From Halorubrum sp. BOL3-1 (GTDB lineage Archaea; Halobacteriota; Halobacteria; Halobacteriales; Haloferacaceae), in assembly GCF_004114375.1 (NCBI RefSeq), contig NZ_CP034692.1:2914001-2978000 (forward strand): DNA of 64,000 nucleotides, written 5' to 3'. Under the pieces are notes generated by a model. It did not search any database. It saw only the letters and a list, made by a program, of their open reading frames with translations, and was not told where the DNA came from. The position numbers and the translations under genes were made by a program. The stretch's first letter is position 1, and each line of letters begins with the position of its first letter. Below are positions 17,357 through 24,916 of the stretch, piece after piece.

Positions 17357-18424
17357 TCAGTCTGCGGCCGTAGCGGTCTGGCGACGCGTCTTACGGAGCG
17401 AAGCGATCGTCGTGTAGAGGATCGCGAAGGCGACGACGACTGCCGCGCCGATGACGAGTACTAGTCCGAGTAACTCGAGCGTCGGGTTGCCGAGGTAGGA
17501 CCCGACCTCGCCGATACCCACCGCGACGGCACCGATCAACAGCATCCCGCCGAAATAAACCTTGATGCCGTCAGCGTCGACGACGGCGGTCGCAGCGGAC
17601 CCGATACGTGCACCGAGTGCGCTCCCGAACAGCAGCGGAGCGACGATACCGAGGTTCACGCCGCCGCCCTGTCCGTAGAGGTAACTCCCGAGGCCACCGG
17701 AGAAGACGATCTCGAAGAGGTCAGTACCGACGGCGACGGGCACCGGAACACCGATCGCGTAGATCATCGCCGGCATCCGAATAAAACCGCCACCGACGCC
17801 GAGGAAGCCCGACAGGAGGCCCGTCGCAAATGCGACGGCCGTAATGACCCACGCGGAAACACGGACGTCACCGCGAAGCGTCACCATCGGCGGAATCCGA
17901 ACAGTTCGCTGAATCGTCTTGGCGATTTGAGGTATCTCGTACTCGCTGAGGTCTTCGTCGGCTGCCTCGTGGTCAGTCCCACTCCCGCCATCACCGTTCA
18001 ACGCATCACGGGTCACCATCGCGCCGACACCGCCGAGCAGGACGACGTATGAGATACTGATAATTCCGCCAGCGAGCCCCAGTGATTCAAGATAGTAGAC
18101 GCTGGCGCGACCAGCTTCGATGCCGATAGTCGTCCCGGTGATCATGACCGCGCCGAGCTTGTAGTCGACCTGTCCGAGGTCGTGGTGTTTGAGGGTCGCG
18201 ATGACTGCCGTCCCGAAGACGAACGCCATCCCGCTGCCGACTGCGACAGGTGCCGGATAGTCCAGCATCAGCAGGGCGGGGGTAACAAGGAACGACCCGC
18301 CCATGCCGAAGAATCCGAACAGGACGCCGACAACGAGGCCGAATCCAACGAACAGCGCCAACATCTCGGGACTCGTCCCCAAGACCCCGCCCCCGTCCAG
18401 AAGGCTACTGAGCACTCGCTTCAC
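17357..18424 (-). CDS. TauE/SafE sulfite/organosulfonate exporter
   Basis: 355 residues, about eight membrane segments in two homologous halves: FGMGGSFLVTPALLMLDYPA (about 38-57) and GFLGVGGGFIRMPAMIYAIG (about 210-229), the G-x-GGG-F-[LI]-x-[TM]-P signature of the TauE/SafE family. A cytoplasmic loop around residues 140-170 is acidic. Likely exports sulfite, sulfolactate or another sulfur anion. Its start overlaps the end of the small membrane protein gene by 20 bases, so the two are translated together. Confidence 0.88.
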   Translation of the reverse strand: MKRVLSSLLDGGGVLGTSPEMLALFVGFGLVVGVLFGFFGMGGSFLVTPALLMLDYPAPVAVGSGMAFVFGTAVIATLKHHDLGQVDYKLGAVMITGTTIGIEAGRASVYYLESLGLAGGIISISYVVLLGGVGAMVTRDALNGDGGSGTDHEAADEDLSEYEIPQIAKTIQRTVRIPPMVTLRGDVRVSAWVITAVAFATGLLSGFLGVGGGFIRMPAMIYAIGVPVPVAVGTDLFEIVFSGGLGSYLYGQGGGVNLGIVAPLLFGSALGARIGSAATAVVDADGIKVYFGGMLLIGAVAVGIGEVGSYLGNPTLELLGLVLVIGAAVVVAFAILYTTIASLRKTRRQTATAAD

Positions 18425-18569
18425 CTCCCACCAGATGTTTCATCAGATAGGGTCCAAAGAGCCGTTCGAGACCACCGTAGCCAACGTACAGCACGATCGC
18501 TTCCAGTAGGATCGTGCCGATGAGTAGGGCCGTCTCCGGGTCCCACGTGGGGATCTCTAGTCCAGCCAT
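18405..18569 (-). CDS. Small membrane protein paired with TauE/SafE
   Basis: 54 residues from ATG 18569 (MAGLEIPTWDPETALLIG). One membrane helix (ALLIGTILLEAIVLYVGYGG) followed by an amphipathic tail, LERLFGPYLMKHLVGGE. Small proteins of this kind (DUF7512-like) sit before TauE genes in haloarchaea. It may be an accessory subunit. Extending upstream to 18626 would add a hydrophilic stretch with no support. Confidence 0.7.
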   Translation of the reverse strand: MAGLEIPTWDPETALLIGTILLEAIVLYVGYGGLERLFGPYLMKHLVGGEASAQ

Positions 18570-18649
18570 CGATTCTCTCTCCGACTTTCGAATTCGGCAA
18601 TTCGCTGTTGGCACATTTCTACTCAATTCTATCTACCGGCTTCGTTCCT

Positions 18650-18690
18650 ATAACAGTTTTGGGCTTACTATACAATACTATATTCCAGTA
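18650..18690. promoter_or_regulatory. AT-rich operator/promoter before the TauE unit
   Basis: CTTACTATACAATACTATATTCC at about 18664-18686 contains ATACAATACTAT, sharing ten bases (ACAATACTAT) with the site at 23173-23182. It lies roughly 100 bases before the ATG at 18569 on the minus strand and 140 bases before the stress-protein gene on the plus strand. Candidate binding site of the island's HTH regulator. Confidence 0.4.
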
Positions 18691-18824
18691 ACCTCGGTTG
18701 GAGTACCAATAAGTTATAAAGAACATATACTCCTCCATCAGCTCCAAAACAGACCGGAGTAAGTCCCGAGAGTAGACTGCCATTCTAGTTCTCCCAAACT
18801 GTGTTGTCTGTGCTCACCGAAGGT

Positions 18825-19676
18825 ATGGACATAAGGGCCCTGTGCGCGACCGACCTATCGGCTGCCAGTGAGGCTGCGATCGAGAACGAGACCTGTCTCA
18901 CGTGTCCGGGCCGTATTGGCGTCGACACGATTCATCTCGCGACAGTCGTTCCGGCGAACGTTCACTCCGGAATGCCCGGCGTGAACTTCGAGGACCGGCG
19001 CCGACAGGGATTGAACCAATACCGCCGGGTGATCGAAGCCGCAGGGTTCGACGTCGAGACGCACGTCGTCCGCGGAACTCCGTATCGACGAATCAACGGC
19101 ATCGCTGAGACCGTACACGCCGATCTATCGGTCGTGGGATCACGTGGGTAGAGTCCGCTGGAGAGCCGCGTTATCGGTTCGACCGCACGCAACCTCGCGC
19201 GGACAACTGTCGTGCCGTTATTGGTCAATCGCGTCGAGCGGGCAACGGACGACCCCGATGTCCTCCGAGAACATCTCTTTCAGCGGATCCTCTTCGCGAC
19301 GGACTTTTCCGAGAACGCCGACCGAGCGTTCGACGCCTTCTCATACCTCCGTCACGCGACCGACGAGGCAACACTCGTCCACGTTCGGTCGCCGAAAGAC
19401 GAAGGCGTCGATACCGACGTCAGCCCACGAGAACAGTTGGCCGAACACGCGAGTACGCTCGAAGACTGGGGTATCGAGACACGGATCGAGGTCCGACAAG
19501 GGGACCCAGCTGATGAAATCCTTGCCGTCGAAGCAGAAGTAACGCCGTCGACGACCCTCGTCGGGTCGAAGGGGCAAAGCCGCATCCGGCAGCTCCTGCT
19601 GGGTAGCGTCTCGGAAGAGATCGTCGCACAGGCGGCAGGAAACGTCTTCCTCGTCCCGCCGCCGCGGGCGGTCTGA
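18825..19676 (+). pseudogene. Tandem universal stress protein interrupted by TAG
   Basis: One reading frame encodes two UspA domains: MDIRALCATDLSAASEAAI to ADLSVVGSRG, then SPLESRVIGSTARNLARTTV and a second domain from RILFATDFSENADRAFDAF to LVGSKGQSRIRQLLLGS. A TAG at 19149-19151 falls inside the ATP-binding motif GSRGxSPLE, where family members usually have Gln, so a CAG-to-TAG change is the simplest explanation. Everything else is intact, so this is a recent nonsense mutation, or two polypeptides are made. Confidence 0.8.
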
Positions 19677-19689
19677 GAAAGACAGGCGA

Positions 19690-20877
19690 TTACAACAGTA
19701 GAACGCTCGCGGTGTACGCGACGCCAAAAGAGAGCACGAACGAGAGCACGAACGACCCTGCCCACGCTCCGAGTGTCATGCCTATTTTCCGGGCGTCGAC
19801 GGCGTTCCACCCGCCGACTGCCGCGCCACTCCCGATGATCGCGCTGACGACGATCTCGTTGAACGAGACGGGAACCCCTAGCAGGACGGCCAGCTGTGCG
19901 ATCAGGAACGACGGGACGAGCGCGGAGATGGCGCGTCGCGGCCCCAGCGACGAGTAGTCCTGCGCGAGCGACTTGATCATCCGGGGAGCCCCCATCCACG
20001 AACCCGCGAGCATCCCCAAGCCACCGCCGACCAGTACTGCAACCATCGACACCGTCTCGACATCCTTGAGGAGTGGAATCAGGGGCCCGACTGCGAGTCC
20101 GACCTGGCTACCGCCAGCGGAGAACGCCACGAGCGAGCCGAGCGCGAGCAGCACGCGCTGTAGCCCTCCATGTTGGTCCCGACCGACGTCCCACCAGACG
20201 ACGGCAGCGACACCCACGGCGACACCACCAGTCACGACGAACCCCGACGCACGGCCGTCGACTGCCAGTATCTGCTGTCCGACTTCTCGAAGGGTTCCCG
20301 CGGAGGTTTCCCCACCGAGAAAACCGAACTCGATGTTCACGAGAACAGCGCTGACCAGCCCGACGAGGACGGGGATACTGTACCGTTCAGGGACGTCAGG
20401 CCGCGGGAGGAGGCTCGCGATTGCGTACGCGATCCCGCCACCCACGAACGGCGTCAACACCCAGACGGCGGCGATCTGCTGATACTTCGACCAGACCGGC
20501 GTCCCACCGAGGGCGAGGCCGACACCGATGACGGCGCCGGTCACGGTGAACGCGGTCGCGATCGGATACCCGGTGACGATGCCGACCGCCATCAGGCCGG
20601 CACCCAACACCAGCACGAGGATGACCCCAGCGACGGGCATGCTCATCCCACCGACGAGTCCACTTCCAACGGCTTCCGAGACGTTCCCGCCCTGCGTGAC
20701 GGCGCCGACGAACCCGAAAACCCCGACCAGGAGCGCGGCTCGCATCGTCCCGATAGCGTTCGCTCCGACAGCAGGAGCGAACGGAGTGGCACCGCTCGAT
20801 CCGGCGCCGATGACCCACGCCATGAACAGACTGGCGAGCGCTGTAGCCACAAAGAGGGCGAAGAGAACGGGGTCCAT
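19690..20877 (-). CDS. PiT-fold anion permease, possibly sulfur anion (CysP-like)
   Basis: 395 residues from ATG 20877, ten to twelve membrane segments, related to the PiT inorganic phosphate transporters. The GANDxxNA signature of phosphate carriers is missing in both halves: the first reads GAGSSGATPFAPAVGANA (about 26-43), the second AGGSQVGLAVGPL. PiT-fold sulfate permeases such as CysP also lack it. Flanked by TauE and YeeE sulfur transporters, so a sulfate or thiosulfate role is more likely than phosphate. Lies 14 bases after the YeeE gene. Confidence 0.75.
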   Translation of the reverse strand: MDPVLFALFVATALASLFMAWVIGAGSSGATPFAPAVGANAIGTMRAALLVGVFGFVGAVTQGGNVSEAVGSGLVGGMSMPVAGVILVLVLGAGLMAVGIVTGYPIATAFTVTGAVIGVGLALGGTPVWSKYQQIAAVWVLTPFVGGGIAYAIASLLPRPDVPERYSIPVLVGLVSAVLVNIEFGFLGGETSAGTLREVGQQILAVDGRASGFVVTGGVAVGVAAVVWWDVGRDQHGGLQRVLLALGSLVAFSAGGSQVGLAVGPLIPLLKDVETVSMVAVLVGGGLGMLAGSWMGAPRMIKSLAQDYSSLGPRRAISALVPSFLIAQLAVLLGVPVSFNEIVVSAIIGSGAAVGGWNAVDARKIGMTLGAWAGSFVLSFVLSFGVAYTASVLLL

Positions 20878-20891
20878 GAAAGAAAGTAAAG

Positions 20892-21350
20892 TTAGTCGGC
20901 GCCCGCCGGGACGGTGTCGCCGGTCCGGCTGCGGCTGCGCCAGTAGCCCTGAGCGTACGCGCCGACGAACATCCCGCCGAGCGCCCACAGGATCGTGATG
21001 TTCCCGACGCCGAGGCTCGCGTACGCAGCCCCGGGACAGATGCCGGAGAGCCCCCAACCGACGCCGAAGACGGCGCCGCCGGCGAGGACGTTCCGGTCGA
21101 ACGGCTTCAGCCGCCGCTCGTAGGGGTTGCCGGTGAGCGGCGCGGCGTCTCGAATCCGGGGGAGTAGCGCGAACGCCACCCCGGAGACGATGGCGGCGCC
21201 GAACATCACGAACGGCAGGCCGAGGTCGTCGAACTTGAGGAAGTTCAGCACGACCTCCGGACGCGCCATGTGGCTGAACCCGAGCCCGAACCCGAAGACC
21301 AGCCCGCCGACGAAGATCAGCGGTTTGAACAGGGGATGTCTATCCGCCAT
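20892..21350 (-). CDS. YeeE/YedE (TsuA-type) transporter, second half
   Basis: 152 residues, four to five membrane helices, with the sulfur-transport motif GWGLSGICPGAAYASLG (about residues 95-111), whose cysteine is part of the thiosulfate path in TsuA. The start ATG at 21350 shares one base with the stop of the preceding gene (TAATG). In single-chain TsuA both halves are fused; here they are separate coupled genes and must assemble as a pair. Confidence 0.85.
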   Translation of the reverse strand: MADRHPLFKPLIFVGGLVFGFGLGFSHMARPEVVLNFLKFDDLGLPFVMFGAAIVSGVAFALLPRIRDAAPLTGNPYERRLKPFDRNVLAGGAVFGVGWGLSGICPGAAYASLGVGNITILWALGGMFVGAYAQGYWRSRSRTGDTVPAGAD

Positions 21351-21907
21351 TACGGGCTCACCCCTAATGCGGCGACGACCTGTGCCGTCCCGATCGCGAC
21401 CGTCAGGAACGTCAGCACGCCCACGAGTGAGGTCTTCGACGCCGAGCCGACGCCACAGACGCCGTGGCCGGACGTACAGCCCTTGCCGACCCTGGTCCCG
21501 ATGCCGACGAGGATCCCGCCGAGGAACAGCCGCCACGGCTGGACGTCAGTCGTCCAGAGCGTGACGCCGGCGACCTCGTACAACTGTCCTGTGGTCCCGG
21601 GCTCGTACAGAGAGGTCGTGACCACGCCGGACTGGACCGTCGCGGCGAAGGCCAGTCCGCCGAGGATGATGCCGGCGGTAAACACGAGCCGCCAGTCCCG
21701 CGAGGCGACGTACTGCCGGAACCGCGACTGGCCGGACACGTACGAGAGCGTCGACTCCAGGAACGTACTCGCCCCGGCGGGGATGCCCGTCCCGACGTAG
21801 ATCAGGACGGTGCCGAGTCCGACGAGTAGCCCACCGACGGCGTATCGGCTGATCCCGTTGGGGAACAGCTCGGCGACGAGTTGGAGCGGGACTGGATCAA
21901 TTACCAT
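21350..21907 (-). CDS. YeeE/YedE (TsuA-type) transporter, first half
   Basis: 185 residues, five to six membrane helices. The signature GTRVGKGCTSGHGVCG near residue 140 carries the conserved cysteines of the YeeE family, which carry thiosulfate by transient S-S hydrogen bonding. Located 8 bases after the rhodanese-dioxygenase gene, in one operon with it, the second YeeE half and the PiT-fold permease. Predicted job: import of thiosulfate or persulfide-level sulfur. Confidence 0.85.
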   Translation of the reverse strand: MVIDPVPLQLVAELFPNGISRYAVGGLLVGLGTVLIYVGTGIPAGASTFLESTLSYVSGQSRFRQYVASRDWRLVFTAGIILGGLAFAATVQSGVVTTSLYEPGTTGQLYEVAGVTLWTTDVQPWRLFLGGILVGIGTRVGKGCTSGHGVCGVGSASKTSLVGVLTFLTVAIGTAQVVAALGVSP

Positions 21908-21915
21908 TGGCGTCG

Positions 21916-23109
21916 TCAGTCACCCGCGAGCGACTCTTGACTCGCCGCGCAGTTGTTGGGGCCGAGTTCGAGCGTGAACGCTTCCTCGTCGTCGACGGTG
22001 TTCTGCCCGAGGTTCGTCGCGATAATGTCCTCGTAGTTGGCCGGCCGCGGAGGCATGTCCGAGAGGATCAGGTCGACGAACTCGTCCTCGTCCATCGTGA
22101 GCGCGTCCATCTCCGCGACGAGGTCACCGACGGGTGCGGTGTAGGTGCCGTCATCGGCGGGCTCGGCGGCGTCGCTGAAGTGTGCGCCCCCAACCAGGGT
22201 GTCGTCGGGCAACGCCAGGACGCGCTCTCGGAGCGACTCGTAGAGCATGCGCGCGGCGTCGGGCGCGCCCTCGTCGCCCTCCTCGAGGTCGGGGCGGGCG
22301 ACGCTCTCGACGAACAGTCCGTCGCCGGTCGCGAGCAGACTCCCGTCGACGAGGTAGGAGGTCATCCCCGTGGTGTGGCCGGGCGTGTGAACGGTCTCGA
22401 TGGTGGCGTCGCCGATCTGGAAGGTGTCGCCGTCAGCGGCGTTCGCCAGGTCGTCGGCGTACGTGACGCCGCGGTCGACGGCCGCGTTCGGGATGACGCC
22501 CTCGACGCCCGCGTCGTCGAGATCACGCACGCCGGAGATGTGGTCGGCGTGGACGTGGGTGTCCAGCGCGTACTTCAGGTCGACACCGAGGTCGTCGGCG
22601 TCGGCGAGGTAGCGGTCGGTGAACGCCCGCAGCGGGTCGATGATCGCGGCCTCACCGTCGTCGTAGAGGAAGTAGCCGAGACAGCCGGAAGAGGGACGCT
22701 GGTACTGGAGGAGCGTGCCGGCGCCGTCGTAGTCGGTGACTTCGACGGTTTCGTAGATGCTCGCCCAGCCGTTCATGCCGTCTTCGAGGTGGTCGACCTC
22801 GTAGTCGCGCTCGACGAGCGTGCCCGCGACGTACTCGCTGGCGCCGCCCTTCGCGCACAGGACGGTCACCTCGCGGTCGTCGGGAATACGGTCGAGAACG
22901 TCGTCGTCGATCTCGTCGTCGAGGAACTCGAAGTAGGGGACGTTGATCGACGTGACGTTCTCGCCGTCGATACGCCACTCCTCGTAGTCGGAACCCATCC
23001 GCGTGTCGAGGAGCGTCACGTCGTCACCGGCGTCGATGCGGTCCTTCAGCGTTTCCGGCTCGACCGAAGCGACATCGACGTCGGGGGTCGGGAAGTCATC
23101 AGCGTTCAT
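21916..23109 (-). CDS. Rhodanese–persulfide dioxygenase-type MBL fusion
   Basis: 397 residues. Residues about 14-115 are a rhodanese domain (DVTLLDTRMGSDYEEWRI; active-site loop CAKGGAS). Residues about 135-330 are a metallo-beta-lactamase fold of the ETHE1/persulfide dioxygenase type, with ALDTHVHADHISG (HxHxDH), TPGHTTGMTSY and VGGAHFSD. Rhodanese would move sulfane sulfur to a thiol and the dioxygenase domain would oxidise the persulfide to sulfite, which the TauE exporter could remove. First gene of the minus-strand operon. Confidence 0.85.
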   Translation of the reverse strand: MNADDFPTPDVDVASVEPETLKDRIDAGDDVTLLDTRMGSDYEEWRIDGENVTSINVPYFEFLDDEIDDDVLDRIPDDREVTVLCAKGGASEYVAGTLVERDYEVDHLEDGMNGWASIYETVEVTDYDGAGTLLQYQRPSSGCLGYFLYDDGEAAIIDPLRAFTDRYLADADDLGVDLKYALDTHVHADHISGVRDLDDAGVEGVIPNAAVDRGVTYADDLANAADGDTFQIGDATIETVHTPGHTTGMTSYLVDGSLLATGDGLFVESVARPDLEEGDEGAPDAARMLYESLRERVLALPDDTLVGGAHFSDAAEPADDGTYTAPVGDLVAEMDALTMDEDEFVDLILSDMPPRPANYEDIIATNLGQNTVDDEEAFTLELGPNNCAASQESLAGD

Positions 23110-23152
23110 GTTGTACAGTCTCTCTTACCGGTTGAGTACACAAAAGCATTCT

Positions 23153-23183
23153 CATAGTATTTCCTCTATTAGACAATACTATG
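23153..23183. promoter_or_regulatory. Perfect 9-bp inverted repeat, candidate operator
   Basis: CATAGTATT (23153-23161) and AATACTATG (23175-23183) are perfect inverted copies separated by 13 bases. They lie between the divergent rhodanese-dioxygenase gene (start 23109) and tusA (start 23354). The same AATACTAT core occurs before the TauE unit and the HTH regulator. Arm spacing (about 22 bases centre to centre) suits a dimeric winged-helix protein. Confidence 0.5.
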
Positions 23184-23353
23184 TCGACGGGAGAAACGCT
23201 TCATTCTGGAAGACGGCTAAGGACAACGATTAAAAACCGCCCGAGTTACGTCCTGAATCAGAGATAGTTTATAGTAGTCACAAGGACCAACAAGGTTTTA
23301 TTTACGCGCTAGATATTGTGCGTTAGCTCCAATACAGACGGGGCAGATAACCA

Positions 23354-23599
23354 ATGAGTGCCGAATACGACATCGCGGAGACGCTCGACGTGAAAGGCGC
23401 ATCGTGCCCGATGCCTGTGGTGAAGACGAAAGGTGCCATCGACGACCTCGCAGCCGGCGAAGTCCTCGAAGTACTGGCCACTGACCCCGGCAGCATGAGC
23501 GACATCGACGGCTGGGCGGCCGGCACTGAAGGAGTCGGACTCGTCGATCAGGAGGAAGGCGACGACGTGTACAAACACTACGTGCGCAAGACGGAGTGA
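23354..23599 (+). CDS. TusA-family sulfur carrier
   Basis: 81 residues, the TusA/SirA fold with the sulfur-carrying cysteine in LDVKGASCPMPVVKTKGAI (CPMP at about residues 19-22). TusA proteins relay persulfide sulfur between rhodaneses and DsrE-type acceptors. The next gene encodes a DsrE2-type protein, so the pair forms a sulfur relay. Preceded by AT-rich sequence (GGTTTTATTTACGCG, about 23294-23308) that may be its promoter. Confidence 0.9.
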   Translation: MSAEYDIAETLDVKGASCPMPVVKTKGAIDDLAAGEVLEVLATDPGSMSDIDGWAAGTEGVGLVDQEEGDDVYKHYVRKTE

Positions 23600-23601
23600 C
23601 G

Positions 23602-24174
23602 ATGAGCACGGACACACCCGACGCGTCGGCCGACGACGCGCCCTCGCGTGCGGAGCTTGCTGCCCGCGTCGACGAACTCGAGGACGCGCTCGCCGACGCC
23701 ACCGGCGAGGACGACTCCAAGAAGATGAGCATCATCGCGACGAAGGGGACGCTCGACATGGCGTACCCGCCGCTCATCCTCGCCAGCACCGCCGCCGCGT
23801 TCGGCTACGAGGTGACCGTCTTCCACACGTTCTGGGGGCTGGAGATCCTCCACGAGGAGCGCTCGAAGAACCTCAAGCTGAGCTCCGTTGGCAATCCCAA
23901 CATGCCGGTCCCGAACGCGGTCGCGGCGCTCCCGGGCATGGACCGCGTGACGACGAAGATGATGGAGCGGAAAATCGACGACAACGACACCGCGAGTATC
24001 GAGGAACTGCTCGGGACGAGCCTCGACATGGGCGTAGAGTTCCAAGCCTGCCAGATGACTATCGACCTGATGGACTACGACGAGGACGACTTCTACGACG
24101 GCGTCACCACTGGTGTCGGCGCCGCGACGGCGCTTCAGGACATGGCCGACGCCGACATCCAGCTTCTCGTCTGA
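23602..24174 (+). CDS. DsrE2/DrsH-like sulfur acceptor
   Basis: 190 residues. After an acidic helical leader (about 1-38) comes the DsrE/DsrF-like fold: MSIIATKGTLDMAYPPLILA, YEVTVFHTFWGLEILH and GVEFQACQMTIDLM, where the cysteine is the predicted persulfide site. ATG at 23602 is 2 bases after the tusA stop; a GTG at 23596 overlapping tusA is an alternative start. Works with TusA in sulfur trafficking and thiosulfate metabolism. Confidence 0.88.
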   Translation: MSTDTPDASADDAPSRAELAARVDELEDALADATGEDDSKKMSIIATKGTLDMAYPPLILASTAAAFGYEVTVFHTFWGLEILHEERSKNLKLSSVGNPNMPVPNAVAALPGMDRVTTKMMERKIDDNDTASIEELLGTSLDMGVEFQACQMTIDLMDYDEDDFYDGVTTGVGAATALQDMADADIQLLV

Positions 24175-24343
24175 GCGTCGTCGGTCCGACGCGCTCCCCC
24201 CGCCGACCTCGACCGCCGGAGGTTCGCTCCGCCGCCGACGGTCACCGCTTTTCCCCTTCTGATCGTAAGCGTGGCGGCCACACCGCCACCGAACGTCCAG
24301 CGATGACGACTGCCGGAACGGGTGGTTCGGTCGGCCTCCGGTG

Positions 24344-24558
24344 GGTCGCATTAAGTTAGTGGGGAGTTCGGTCGCAATCTTGCGATTTGAAGCAAACCTA
24401 TGACGAGATCTCGTTCAGAACTGATCCACTGAACAGCCGGTTTTTGACGACCTCTGCGAAATTATTGCTTCTCTGATTATTATGAGGGGATAAACAGTGT
24501 ATCATCGATTGAGTCGATCAGCTCGCTGCCCGCGAATTCTGCTTAACTTAACGCGACC
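24344..24558 (-). repeat. Left 215-bp boundary repeat (degenerate copy)
   Basis: Begins GGTCGCATTAAGTTAG and ends CTTAACTTAACGCGACC, so its ends are inverted copies. Read on the minus strand it matches the element at 40704-40918 along its length, with the same 215-base size. The right copy has an open frame ending RQRPNSPLT; here the same frame is interrupted by several stops but still ends RLRPNSPLT. The two copies are inverted relative to each other and enclose 16.1 kb. Confidence 0.75.
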
Positions 24559-24559
24559 T

Positions 24560-24735
24560 ATTTTTGAAGTCCAACTTTCTTGAACCACCTTTTTAAGAGA
24601 AACCTGATCCCAGCTGAGTCGTGCCTCTTCGAAACTGACCAGAACTGACGGACTCTCACCAGTAATCCTCTACGCAAGAGCATCACAGAGACCATGTGGT
24701 TCTGGGGAATCACGTCCGTTTAGTGTAGGAAACGC
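24560..24735 (-). pseudogene. Unknown gene fragment cut by the left repeat
   Basis: On the minus strand a coding-like frame reads RDSPEPHGLCDALA, TAG, RITGESPSVLVSFEEARL, SWDQVSLKKVVQESWTSK and then runs into the 215-bp repeat. Composition and phrasing look like a real protein, and the TAG falls where a Gln would fit, but I do not recognise the family. It appears to be the remains of a gene interrupted by the boundary element. Confidence 0.4.
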
Positions 24736-24781
24736 GCACCTGCGCATATCTGTGGCTATTTATATATAGTAGCCCTCTGAC

Positions 24782-24908
24782 TGCTGTGTTGAATAGCGGT
24801 CTCTAAGCCACGGTGAGACGATATTGATCTTGAAACCACTAGATTCAGCCGCCAACAAGCCAAATCAGATCTCGACCACCTCAACTAACACCGCTATTCA
24901 ACAGAGCA
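24782..24908. mobile_element. 127-bp MITE, copy 1
   Basis: Ends TGCTGTGTTGAATAGCGG and CCGCTATTCAACAGAGCA are inverted repeats. It shares these ends with the IS at 24917-25845 and is an inverted, diverged copy of the 127-bp element at 25854-25980. It is followed directly by GAATAAAT; the left flank CCTCTGAC does not match, so this copy lacks its own target duplication. No coding capacity; it would move with transposase supplied in trans. Confidence 0.75.
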
Positions 24909-24916
24909 GAATAAAT

